Source: Cyanobium sp. PLM2.Bin73 (GTDB lineage Bacteria > Cyanobacteriota > Cyanobacteriia > PCC-6307 > Cyanobiaceae). From it: DNA of 64,000 nt. The notes beneath the pieces were generated by a model that was given only the letters and a program-made list of their open reading frames with translations, had not been told where the DNA came from and did no database searches. This document shows, piece by piece, positions 39,304-47,560 of this stretch (positions within the stretch are counted from its first letter, which is position 1; every line of letters starts with the position of its first letter). The DNA is taken from NCBI GenBank assembly GCA_007694915.1, contig REEV01000133.1, forward strand, positions 1 to 64,000, in the 5' to 3' direction. A program made the position numbers and the translations under genes.

Positions 39304-39507
39304 ATGCCCCTGCTGATCACCAGCCCAACCATCGCCACGGCCATCGCCACTGCCCTGGCCACAGCCCCAGCGCCGGAAACCCAGTGGCTGCTGCCCGCCA
39401 ACCTGTTCCGGCTGGTGGTGGTGGGCAGCGTCATCGGGCTGACGGTGGCCACCCTGGTGATCGTGCTGATCTGGCTGAAGGAATGGCGGCAGGGGCAGGT
39501 GTGGTGA
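39304..39507 (+). CDS. Small membrane protein
   Basis: 67 aa. A Thr/Ala-rich head (ITSPTIATAIATALATAPAP) is followed by one strong transmembrane helix (LFRLVVVGSVIGLTVATLVI VLIWL) and a short basic end (KEWRQGQVW). It starts 28 bp after the symporter stop and is likely in its transcript. No family is recognised. Confidence 0.55.
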   Translation: MPLLITSPTIATAIATALATAPAPETQWLLPANLFRLVVVGSVIGLTVATLVIVLIWLKEWRQGQVW

Positions 39508-39522
39508 GGCGCCACAATGATC

Positions 39523-39548
39523 CGATTGCCACCATCCGGTGGCAATCG
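39523..39548. repeat. Perfect inverted repeat between symporter block and carbamoyltransferase
   Basis: CGATTGCCACC and GGTGGCAATCG are an exact 11-bp inverted repeat with a 4-base spacer. No T run follows on either strand, so it is not a standard terminator. It may be an operator or a processing/attenuation hairpin in the leader of the gene at 39713. Confidence 0.7.
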
Positions 39549-39712
39549 CTACCAATTCAGCAGGAACTGGCGGTCAAATCGGTGAACAAACGCAAGATCT
39601 TTCCGGCAGCCTGAGGCCTTGCACCTACACAGGGGTGTGGTGGCGGCACCCACACCCGGAGCCGCCCACCACGAGCCGCCGCCAGCCGCCGCCAGAGGCC
39701 CCACCCCTGCCC

Positions 39713-40816
39713 ATGCCGTTCAGCCCGCAGACCGCTCAGCCCACCATCCGCTTCACCCGCCTGGGGCCGGATGTCTACGGCAATGCCCACCCCCAGGCCC
39801 TGCTGCGCGCCATCCGCGAGGACAGCGACGCCCTGCGGGAGCTCACCGAGCAGCACGTGCTCTCCACCAGCCAGTACAGCGCCGTGACGCTGCTGCAGCT
39901 GTTCCGCCTGGCGGCCAAGTTCGAGAGCAACCCCAAGCGCTACACGCGGCACAACAGCCCCCTGCGGGGCAAGATCCTGATCAACGCCTTCTACGAGCCC
40001 AGCACCCGCACGCGCCTGTCCTTCGACAGCGCCTGGCACCGCCTGGGGGGCGACACGATCACGATCACCGACCGCAGCACCACCGGCATCGCCAAGGGGG
40101 AAACCCTGCGCGATGTGGCCGAGATGTTCAACAACTACGGCGACTGCGTGGTGCTGCGCGACACCCACGCCGAGGCCATCTATGAGATGACCCAGTCGCT
40201 GCGGATCCCGATCATCAACGCCGGCAACGGGATCGATGAGCATCCCACCCAGGCGATGGCGGATCTCTACACGATCTTCAAGTGGCGGCCCCAGCTGGTG
40301 GAGCGGGAGGTACCCCCCGAGCAACGCATCCGCATCGGTGTGGTGGGGATCCCCAGCCGCATGCGCACGGTGCGCTCGCTGCTGCGCATCCTGGCCCGGT
40401 TCCCGGCCATGGTGAAGGAGCTGGTGCTGTTCCACGATCCCGGCAGCGATCCGAACGACGGCTACTTCGACCCCGGCCAGCGGGAGGAGCTGGAGGCGGC
40501 CGGACTGCGGGTGAGCACCAGCGACGACCTGCTCAGCGCCGTGCCCGATCTCGATGTGATCTACATCAACGCCATCGCCTGGGTGGGCGACAGCTACGAG
40601 GTGCACGGCCGCAGCTTCCGGCTCACGGCCGATCTGCCCTACCGCAAGGACGCCATCGTGCTCCATCCCCTGGCCCGCGGCCCCGAACTGGGCACCTGCC
40701 TGGATGAGACGGCCCACAACTGGTATTTCTCCCAGGCCCGGGGTGCAGTGTTCATCCGCATGGCCCTGCTCACCTGCATGGTGGAGCGCATCGACCAGGT
40801 GATGGACATCATCTGA
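39713..40816 (+). CDS. Aspartate carbamoyltransferase-fold enzyme, acceptor site altered
   Basis: 367 aa (E. coli PyrB catalytic chain is about 310). Carbamoyl-phosphate residues are intact: STRTRLSFDSAWHRLGG (about 97-113), the S..K loop DRSTTGIAKGETLRD (about 120-134), HPTQAMADLYTI (about 177-188) and HPLARGPELGT (about 317-327). The aspartate-binding R-x-Q-x-E-R segment of true ATCases is replaced by YINAIAWVGDSYEVHGRSF, and HPLPR has become HPLAR. An N-terminal extension of about 45 residues (HPQALLRAIREDSDALRELT) is also unusual. It probably carbamoylates something other than aspartate. Confidence 0.85.
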   Translation: MPFSPQTAQPTIRFTRLGPDVYGNAHPQALLRAIREDSDALRELTEQHVLSTSQYSAVTLLQLFRLAAKFESNPKRYTRHNSPLRGKILINAFYEPSTRTRLSFDSAWHRLGGDTITITDRSTTGIAKGETLRDVAEMFNNYGDCVVLRDTHAEAIYEMTQSLRIPIINAGNGIDEHPTQAMADLYTIFKWRPQLVEREVPPEQRIRIGVVGIPSRMRTVRSLLRILARFPAMVKELVLFHDPGSDPNDGYFDPGQREELEAAGLRVSTSDDLLSAVPDLDVIYINAIAWVGDSYEVHGRSFRLTADLPYRKDAIVLHPLARGPELGTCLDETAHNWYFSQARGAVFIRMALLTCMVERIDQVMDII

Positions 40817-40877
40817 CCAGCAGCAGACTGGCCAGCACCACACGACTTCGCATCAAACCCAACAGGACTCCAGGCCT

Positions 40878-42947
40878 ATGTGCGGCATCGGCGGCATCTT
40901 CCAGCGCCACAGCGATCAGACCATCGACGAGCAGCTGCTCGTGAACATGGCGGCGATCCAGGTGCACCGCGGCCCCGATGGCTTCGGGGTGCGCAGCCTG
41001 CCGGGCCAGGGGGTGGGCTTCTGCCATGCCCGCCTATCGATCATCGACCTGGACGCCAACCGCGCCCGCCAGCCGTTCGTGTCCGAGGACGGGCAGGTGC
41101 TGATGGCCCACAACGGCGAGTTCTACGACTTCCAGCGCATCCGCGCCGACCTCAGCGCCCGCGGCGTGCGCTTCACCAGCAAGAGCGATTCGGAGATCCT
41201 GCTGCGCCTGTACCAGCAGCGGGGCCTGGAGGACACCCTGCCCCTGCTGCGGGGTGAGTTCGCCTTCGCCCTGTTCGACCGGGCCCGCGACGAGCTGCTG
41301 CTGGTGCGCGACCGCTTCGGCGTCAAACCCCAGTACTGGACCCTCACCGATGAGGGGCTGGTGTTCGGCTCGGAGCTCAAGGTGCTGTTCGCCCACCCCG
41401 GCGTGACCCGGCGGTTCAGCTCCGAGGGCCTGTTCCACCAGTTAATGCAGACGGTGGTGCCGGGCAGCACGGCCTTCGAGGGGGTGCACCAGCTCAAGCC
41501 CGGCCACGTGCTCACGGTGCGCCGCACTGGCGGCACCTTCGAGATCAGCGACCGGCCCTACTGGGACGTGAACTTCCCCCGCCAGGGGGAGCGGGACGGC
41601 AGCCTCAGCGAAAGCGACCACATCGAGGCGGTGCGCGCCGCCCTGCTGCAGGCGGTGGAGGTGCGCATGGTGGCCGATGTGCCGGTGGGCTGCTACCTCT
41701 CCGGCGGTATCGATTCCTGTTCAATCCTCGGCCTGGCGGCGGCGGTGAGCCAGAACCCCGTGCGGGCCTTCACGATCGGCTTCGACGACGCCCGCTACGA
41801 CGAGACCCCGATCGCCACCGAGATGGCCGAGGCCACCGGCGCCGAGCAACTGGTGATGCGCCTGTCGGGCAACGAGCTCTACGGCCACCTGGAGGACACC
41901 ATCTGGCACGCCGAGCGCAGCATCTACAACACCCTGGCGGTGGCCAAGTTCCTGATGAGCCGGGAGGTCAACCGCTCCCACTACAAGGTTGTGATGACCG
42001 GTGAGGGCTCCGACGAGCTGTTCGGCGGCTACCCGGCCTTCCGCCGCGACATGTTCCTGCACGGCCTCGACGATCTGCCGCCGGCGGAGCGCCAGCAGTG
42101 GGAGCAGCTGCTGCAGGAGGCCAACGCCCTGGTGCAGGGGGCGATGCTGGCGGAGGAGCAGGTGCATGACCCCGCCCTGGAGCAGGTGGTGGGCTTCACC
42201 CCCAGCTGCCTGCAGCCCTGGCTGGCCTGCGCGCCGCTGGTGCCGGCGCTTCTGGCCCCCGAGCACCGCCAGGCCTGCGCCGACTACGACCCCGGCGCCG
42301 CCATCGCCGCCGGCCTCGATCCGGCCCAACTGGAGGGGCGCCACGCCCTCGACCGCGCCCAGTACGTGTGGATCAAGACGATGCTCGAGGGCCAGATCCT
42401 CACCTGGGGCGGCGACCGGGTCGACATGGCCCACGCCATGGAGGCTCGCCCCGCCTTCCTCGACCACCACCTGGCGGCGGTGGCCGTGCAGGTGCCGCCC
42501 GAGCTGCGCATCAAGGGCAAAACCGAGAAATACGTGCTCCGCGAAGCCATGCGCGGCCTGCTGCCGGAGGTGCTCTACAAACGGGAGAAGTTCGCCTTCA
42601 TGGCACCACCGGCCCATGCCGACGCCCAGAAGCGGGCGGCGATGCAGACCCTGGCCGACCTTTACCTCAACCCCGAGGCGATCGCGGCGGCGGGACTGCT
42701 CGATGCGGCCGGGGTGCAGGCCCTGTTCGAGCGCCACGACCACCCCGACACCAGCGCGGCCCAGCGGGTGCAGCTGGACGCGGTGATCAACCACCTGATC
42801 TGTGTGCAGATCATGCACAAATTGTTCGTGTCCGCCGACCTGCCCGCCCAGGCCCGGGCCATGGCCGACCGCCTGGGCTGGCGTCTGCACCAGGAGGAGC
42901 AGGCCGAGCCGGCCTACGCCCGCATCGGCATGTCCGCTGCGGACTGA
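40878..42947 (+). CDS. asnB: Asparagine-synthetase-like glutamine amidotransferase
   Basis: 689 aa, longer than E. coli AsnB (554). The class II glutaminase starts with the catalytic Cys at position 2 (MCGIGGIF) and has RGPDG and MAHNGEFYDF. The synthetase domain has the PP-loop SGGIDS (about 275-280), TIGFDDARYDE and GEGSDELFGG (about 376-385). It would use glutamine and ATP to amidate a carboxylate, in the simplest case aspartate. The extra C-terminal length and its pairing with the carbamoyltransferase (61 bp upstream) leave room for a different acceptor. Confidence 0.88.
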   Translation: MCGIGGIFQRHSDQTIDEQLLVNMAAIQVHRGPDGFGVRSLPGQGVGFCHARLSIIDLDANRARQPFVSEDGQVLMAHNGEFYDFQRIRADLSARGVRFTSKSDSEILLRLYQQRGLEDTLPLLRGEFAFALFDRARDELLLVRDRFGVKPQYWTLTDEGLVFGSELKVLFAHPGVTRRFSSEGLFHQLMQTVVPGSTAFEGVHQLKPGHVLTVRRTGGTFEISDRPYWDVNFPRQGERDGSLSESDHIEAVRAALLQAVEVRMVADVPVGCYLSGGIDSCSILGLAAAVSQNPVRAFTIGFDDARYDETPIATEMAEATGAEQLVMRLSGNELYGHLEDTIWHAERSIYNTLAVAKFLMSREVNRSHYKVVMTGEGSDELFGGYPAFRRDMFLHGLDDLPPAERQQWEQLLQEANALVQGAMLAEEQVHDPALEQVVGFTPSCLQPWLACAPLVPALLAPEHRQACADYDPGAAIAAGLDPAQLEGRHALDRAQYVWIKTMLEGQILTWGGDRVDMAHAMEARPAFLDHHLAAVAVQVPPELRIKGKTEKYVLREAMRGLLPEVLYKREKFAFMAPPAHADAQKRAAMQTLADLYLNPEAIAAAGLLDAAGVQALFERHDHPDTSAAQRVQLDAVINHLICVQIMHKLFVSADLPAQARAMADRLGWRLHQEEQAEPAYARIGMSAAD

Positions 42948-43651
42948 GGGGCGGGCTGAGCGGAGCCCGGCTGGGCCAGACCGAGGGTGGTGGGCAGGCC
43001 AGCCCGGAAGCCGGTGTAGTAGTCGTGCTGGGTGTGGTCGAGGATCTCGCGCAGGGCCGCCAGGGGTTCGGGGTGGTGGTCCACCCGGAAATCGCAGTGG
43101 GGGTAGCTCTCCTGATGCATCACCAGCAGGGCGGCTGACTGACGGCCGCGATGGTCGCCGCCATGGGCCTCACCCGCCTCCAGGGCAAGCAGCAGCCGAT
43201 CCTCAAGCACCAGGCCCTGGCGCTCGGCGGCCATGTAGGCCTCGGCCATCGCCAGCAGCACCAGATCGGAGGCCAGGAAGTTGCCGGCCACCGCGAAACC
43301 GGGATAGCAGCGGTGGGCGGCGATGCCGGCGCAGTCGGGACCTGTCCAGGCGGCGCTGCGGCCCTGGGCATCCACCAGCATCACCTGGCGGCCGTCACGG
43401 TCCGGATCGTCGCGCAGCAGCGAGGCCAGCACCTGCTCAGCCCCCTGCTCGCCCTCACTCTGCCGCTGCACCTGCTCGAGGCGGTCGAGACCCCAGGGCC
43501 CGAAGTAGGGATTGGTGTTGGCCTGGGTGGCCACGGCCCCCACCCCGGGGCGGGCATGGGGCACCAGGGAGCCCACGGCCAGATGCTTGGTGGCCACCCC
43601 CACACCGGTCATGCCGGTGAGCGCATCCCAGGCCACGATCGAGAAGGTCAT
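42914..43651 (-). CDS. DUF1028 (Ntn-hydrolase-like) protein
   Basis: 245 aa. It begins MTFSIVAWDALTGMTGVGVA, then KHLAVGSLVPHARPGVGAVA TQANTNP, and later GGDHRGRQSAALLV, the canonical DUF1028 pattern. The family is thought to have an Ntn-hydrolase fold and often sits beside amidohydrolases and oxidoreductases in catabolic clusters; no reaction is firmly assigned. It is the only gene of the block on the minus strand, and its 3' end overlaps the AsnB-like gene by 34 bases. Confidence 0.88.
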   Translation of the reverse strand: MTFSIVAWDALTGMTGVGVATKHLAVGSLVPHARPGVGAVATQANTNPYFGPWGLDRLEQVQRQSEGEQGAEQVLASLLRDDPDRDGRQVMLVDAQGRSAAWTGPDCAGIAAHRCYPGFAVAGNFLASDLVLLAMAEAYMAAERQGLVLEDRLLLALEAGEAHGGDHRGRQSAALLVMHQESYPHCDFRVDHHPEPLAALREILDHTQHDYYTGFRAGLPTTLGLAQPGSAQPAPQSAADMPMRA

Positions 43652-43826
43652 CCCGGTGCGCGCAGCGGAGCAAGCCGCCGATCAGAGTGAATGAGGCTGA
43701 TGATTGTCCAGCGTGGGGAACCGTGTTGTCACCAAGCACACCATTGCTGGAATGGGCGGATCACCGCCCGGCCAGCCGACCCCAGCCAACCACCAGCCCG
43801 CGCCACCGCCAGCCGCTGCCCCGCCC

Positions 43827-45086
43827 ATGAGCCAGCTCCTCACCGCCACCCCCACCGACCTGGCCGCTGACGGTGCCCGGCTGGCCCGCAGCCTCGAGGA
43901 GCTCGGGCAGATCGGCCGCCTGCCCTCCGGCGCCGTGCGGCGGCTGGCCTTCAGCGCGGAGGACCAGGCCGCCCGGGTCCTGGTGCGGCGCTGGATGGAG
44001 GAGGCGGGCATGGCCGTGCGCATCGACGCCGCCGGCAACCTGATCGGCCGCTACGACGGCCTGCGCCCCGGGGCTCCGGTGATCGCCACCGGCTCCCATA
44101 TCGACACCGTGCCGGAGGGAGGCCTCTACGACGGAGCCCTGGGGGTGCTGGGCGGCATCGAGCTGGTGCGGGTGCTGGCCGAGCATCAGGTAAGGCTGCA
44201 GCACCCGATCGAGGTGATCGCCTTCGCCGACGAGGAGAGCACCATGGTGGGCTGCAAGTCGATGGTGGGGCACGCCGACGACGACCCCGCCAGCTACACC
44301 ACCGCCCTGGGGGTGCCGATCCAGGAGGGACTGGCCCGCATCGGTGGCGACTGGGAGCAGCGCCCCGGTGCCCGGCGCAGCCGCCGGGAGATTGCCGCCT
44401 TCCTGGAGCTGCACGTGGAGCAAGGGGGCGTGCTGGAGGCCGTGGGCAAGCAGATCGGCGTGGTGGAGGGGGTGGTGGGCCAGCAGCGCTACACCATCCG
44501 GGTCAGCGGCCAGGCCAACCACGCCGGTACCACACCGATGGAGATGCGCCGCGACGCCCTCACCACCGCCGCCCAGATCATCCTGGCCATCGAGGACATG
44601 GCCCTGCACTACCCCGGCGATCCGGTGGCCACGGTGGGCAAGCTCACGGTGTGGCCCAACGCCGCCAACATCGTGCCCGGCCAGGTGGAGTTCACGCTCG
44701 ACATGCGCGATCTCTCCCACGACGTGATCAACCACATGAAGGCCCAGCTGGAGCGGCGCATCGAGACGATCGCCGTAGCCCGGCGCACCCGCATTTCCAT
44801 CACGCCCCAGTTCGTGGTGGATCCCAGCCCCGCTGATCCGATGGTGCAGGAGGTGATCAGTGGGGCCTGCGCCGAGCTGGGCCTGAGCTACACCCACCTG
44901 CCCAGCCGCGCCAGCCACGACGCCCAGGAACTGGGGCGGCTCACGGCCATGGGCATGATCTTCGTGCCCAGCCGCGACGGCGTGTCGCACTCCGCCGATG
45001 AGTTCACCTCCCCCCAGCAGTGCGAGCAGGGCGTGAATGTGCTGCTGCACAGCCTGATCCGCCTGGATGCCAGCCTCTGCGGCTGA
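43827..45086 (+). CDS. M20-family N-carbamoyl-L-amino-acid / allantoate amidohydrolase
   Basis: 419 aa zinc/manganese amidase of the hydantoinase/carbamoylase branch. The metal ligands appear in GSHIDTVPEGGLYDGALGVL (about 89-108), FADEEST (about 132-138) and ELHVEQGG (about 193-200), and the C-terminal SRDGVSHSADEF supplies the last His. The dimerisation domain has NHAGTTPMEMRRDAL. It would split an N-carbamoyl amino acid or ureide to free amine plus CO2 and ammonia. The ATG at 43827 was chosen; the upstream part of the track ORF is Pro/Ala rich. Confidence 0.88.
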   Translation: MSQLLTATPTDLAADGARLARSLEELGQIGRLPSGAVRRLAFSAEDQAARVLVRRWMEEAGMAVRIDAAGNLIGRYDGLRPGAPVIATGSHIDTVPEGGLYDGALGVLGGIELVRVLAEHQVRLQHPIEVIAFADEESTMVGCKSMVGHADDDPASYTTALGVPIQEGLARIGGDWEQRPGARRSRREIAAFLELHVEQGGVLEAVGKQIGVVEGVVGQQRYTIRVSGQANHAGTTPMEMRRDALTTAAQIILAIEDMALHYPGDPVATVGKLTVWPNAANIVPGQVEFTLDMRDLSHDVINHMKAQLERRIETIAVARRTRISITPQFVVDPSPADPMVQEVISGACAELGLSYTHLPSRASHDAQELGRLTAMGMIFVPSRDGVSHSADEFTSPQQCEQGVNVLLHSLIRLDASLCG

Positions 45087-46791
45087 GCGACCGTCAGCCG
45101 TGGCCCCAGAGTCCGCCGCCAGCCCGGGCCCGGCCCCCGACGCCATCGTGGTGGGCTCCGGAGCCACCGGCGGCGTGGCGGCCATGGCGCTGGCCGAGGC
45201 GGGGCTGCAGGTGCTGGTGCTGGAGGCCGGCCCCCGCCTGCAGCCGGCCCAGGCCTACGGCAGCGAACCGCTCAACAGCCTGCGCCGCCTCGCCAACCTG
45301 GCCAGCGGCAAGCAGCGCCTGCAGCGCCACCATCCCGGCTTCTGGAAGCAGAACCCCGAGTTGTTCGTCGATGAGCGCCGCAACCCCTACAGCACGCCGG
45401 CGGACCAACCCTTCCTGTGGACCCGGGGCCGCCAGGTGGGCGGCCGCAGCCTCACCTGGGGCGGCATCACCCTGCGGCTGAGCGACTACGAGTTCAAGGC
45501 CGGCGAGCGCGACGGCCGCAGCCCCAGCTGGCCGATCACCCACGCCGATCTGGCCCCCTTCTACGACTGGCTGGAGCCGCTGCTGGGGGTCCACGGCCAG
45601 GCCGATGGCCTGCCCCAGCTGCCCGATGGCCGCTACGCCCCGCCCCTGCCCTTCACCCCCGGGGAGCAGCATCTGGCCGAGGCGGTGCGCGCGGAGCTGG
45701 GCCTGCCCTTCATCCACGCCCGCGGCGTGCGCCTGCACGACGGCCGGCCCGGCCCCCACGGGCGGCAGTGGCCGCGCTCGGCCAGCCCCGGCAGCACCCT
45801 GGCCCGGGCCCTGGCCACGGGCCGCACCCGCCTGCGCAGTGAGGTAGTGGTGAGTCACGTGCTGCTCCACCCCGATCAGCGCCGGGTGCGCGGGGTGGAG
45901 GTGGTGGATGGCCGCAGCGGGGCCCGGGAGCTGCTGGAGGCCCCCCTGGTGGTGCTCTGCGCCTCCACGATCGAGACCCTGCGCATCCTGCTGCACTCCG
46001 CCGAGGACGAGCGCTGCGGGGGCCTGCTGGATCCATCGGGATCCCTGGGGCGTCACCTGATGGATCACGTCTCCACCAGCCGCTTCTTCTCCCTGCCGGA
46101 TGTGCCCAGCCCGGCAGGCCCCACTGAGCTCTCAGGTGCCGGCGGCTGCTTCATCCCCAACACGGTCAACCTGGAGGAGGCCAGCGCCGAGGGCTTCCAC
46201 CGCGGCTACGGGCTGTGGACGGCGGTGCAGCGCTTCGATCCCCCCCGGCCCCTGCGGCGCCGCGCCGGCGAGGCCTGCGGCTTCCTGATCGGCCATGGCG
46301 AGGTGCTGCCCCACCCCGACAACCGGGTGACCCTCGACCATGGCCGGCTGGATGCCTGGGGCCTGCCCGTTCCCAACATCGCCATGGCCTGGGGCGAGAA
46401 CGAGCGCGCCATGGTGCGGCACATGCAGGCGCGCATGGCGGCTGTGGTGGCTGCGGCCGGGGGCGCGATCCGGCCGATCGAAGACCTGTTCGTGCTGCCC
46501 CTGCTGGAGCCCTGGATCCGCTCCAGCCACGCCGTGAGCGCCGCAGCGCCACCACCGGGCTACTACATCCACGAACTGGGCGGGGCCCCCATGGCAACCA
46601 GCGCCGAGCAGGGGGTGGTGAACCCCTGGAACCAGTGCTGGCAGGCCCCCAACCTGCTGGTGGTGGATGGGGCCTGCTGGCCCAGCGCCGGCTGGCAGAG
46701 CCCCACGCTCACCTCGATGGCGATCAGCTGGCGGGCCTGCGCGGCGGCGGCCGAGCGGCTGCGGCGGGGCGCTGGCGTCAGCGCTCCCTGA
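45067..46791 (+). CDS. GMC-family FAD-dependent oxidoreductase
   Basis: 574 aa. The FAD-binding motif IVVGSGATGGVAAMALAEAG (about 25-44) and the GGRSLTWGG region are followed by the C-terminal domain with the conserved ELGGAPM and NLLVVDGACWPSAGWQSPTL blocks. The family oxidises alcohols or sugars. It overlaps the amidohydrolase by 20 bases, so both are probably made from one message; a substrate common to both is an inference. The start may be the downstream GTG (VAPESAAS). A terminator follows at 46891. Confidence 0.88.
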   Translation: MPASAAERPSAVAPESAASPGPAPDAIVVGSGATGGVAAMALAEAGLQVLVLEAGPRLQPAQAYGSEPLNSLRRLANLASGKQRLQRHHPGFWKQNPELFVDERRNPYSTPADQPFLWTRGRQVGGRSLTWGGITLRLSDYEFKAGERDGRSPSWPITHADLAPFYDWLEPLLGVHGQADGLPQLPDGRYAPPLPFTPGEQHLAEAVRAELGLPFIHARGVRLHDGRPGPHGRQWPRSASPGSTLARALATGRTRLRSEVVVSHVLLHPDQRRVRGVEVVDGRSGARELLEAPLVVLCASTIETLRILLHSAEDERCGGLLDPSGSLGRHLMDHVSTSRFFSLPDVPSPAGPTELSGAGGCFIPNTVNLEEASAEGFHRGYGLWTAVQRFDPPRPLRRRAGEACGFLIGHGEVLPHPDNRVTLDHGRLDAWGLPVPNIAMAWGENERAMVRHMQARMAAVVAAAGGAIRPIEDLFVLPLLEPWIRSSHAVSAAAPPPGYYIHELGGAPMATSAEQGVVNPWNQCWQAPNLLVVDGACWPSAGWQSPTLTSMAISWRACAAAAERLRRGAGVSAP

Positions 46792-46890
46792 CGCCGGCGG
46801 CGATCCGGTGTCGATGGCCACAACCGTGCCGGGAGGCCATGCGCACAATCGAGAGGCGACCTTTAACCGGGTCGGGCAAGGGAGAACACG

Positions 46891-46919
46891 AGCGGGGGAT
46901 GGCTCCCCCGCTTTTTTTT
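46891..46919 (+). terminator. Rho-independent terminator
   Basis: AGCGGGGG pairs with CCCCCGCT around a 5-6 base loop, followed by eight T. It ends the amidohydrolase-GMC transcript, or a short RNA of its own (see findings). Confidence 0.88.
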
Positions 46920-46941
46920 GTGCGCAACACCGATCGCTTGC

Positions 46942-47169
46942 TCAACGCAGGAAGAGGCCGTTGAGGTAGTGCTGCTGCACGCAGGCGTCCTTGCAGCCGT
47001 GCTGAAACAGGAAGCCGGCCAGGGCCGAGGTGATCAGGCGGTATTGATCCCACTGCGGATGCTGATCGATGAACTGACGCATGCCGTCGAACAGCACCTC
47101 CGGCACCTCGGCCTCAAGGCTGATGGCGGCATCGCTGGGGTCCTGGGGCATGGGTGCGTCGTGGGGCAT
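46942..47169 (-). CDS. DUF2811 domain-containing protein
   Basis: 75 aa from the ATG at 47169; the track start adds MAYWVRTTEQYGVP. The core ISLEAEVPEVLFDGMRQFID QHPQWDQYRLITSALAGFLF, then CVQQHYLNGLFL, matches the cyanobacterial DUF2811 family, which looks like a ribbon-helix-helix-sized protein but has no proven role. The Cys pair GCKDAC is extra. It converges on the terminator at 46.9 kb. Confidence 0.8.
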   Translation of the reverse strand: MPHDAPMPQDPSDAAISLEAEVPEVLFDGMRQFIDQHPQWDQYRLITSALAGFLFQHGCKDACVQQHYLNGLFLR

Positions 47170-47211
47170 GGGCACTCCGTACTGCTCGGTAGTTCGCACC
47201 CAGTACGCCAC

Positions 47212-47560
47212 AGGCTGGGGGCGGCGTCAAAGCGGGCCGCCGCCGGCAGAATCATCCCTGCCATTGCCGAGACTGGCCGTGGCCACTGGGATTCGGGAGA
47301 GTGCCGGCAGCGGCCCCATGGCCGCCAAAGGCGAGCAGGGGGGCTGTCAAGGCAGCGAGGGCCAGCTTTGGGCTTTCCCCAGCCAGCACGGCGGCAGCGG
47401 CGAACCGCGACGCCAGCCTGTGGAAAACCAGCCCTGAATCCGGGGAAAACCGCCGCCACATGGGGAAACGGCCCAGCAATCAGCAAACCTGATCAGCGCC
47501 AGATCGGCAGCGTCTCAGGTGCCACAAGACGGGATGGGAGACCCAGGCGAGGATGGGTCC
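47212..47560. other. Intergenic region with DnaA-box-like nonamers
   Basis: About 350 bases without a convincing gene (ORFs on both strands are low quality). TGTGGAAAA at 47419-47427 equals the cyanobacterial DnaA-box sequence TTTTCCACA on the other strand; related nonamers CGGGGAAAA (47441), TGGGGAAAC (47461) and the inverted CTTTCCCCA (47373) surround it with about 20-bp spacing. It lies between divergent genes, so it also holds their promoters. Confidence 0.4.

Noticed and set aside
46792-46960. Attachment-site copy of the tRNA 3' end at the right edge of the 37.6-46.9 kb block
   Set aside because: No repeat of the tRNA-fMet 3' sequence was found there and no integrase is present, so a classical integrated island is not supported.
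47252-47479. 75-aa minus-strand ORF in the DnaA-box-like gap
   Set aside because: Ala/Pro-rich, with a hydrophobic stretch that could mimic a signal peptide, but no supporting motif or ribosome binding site.
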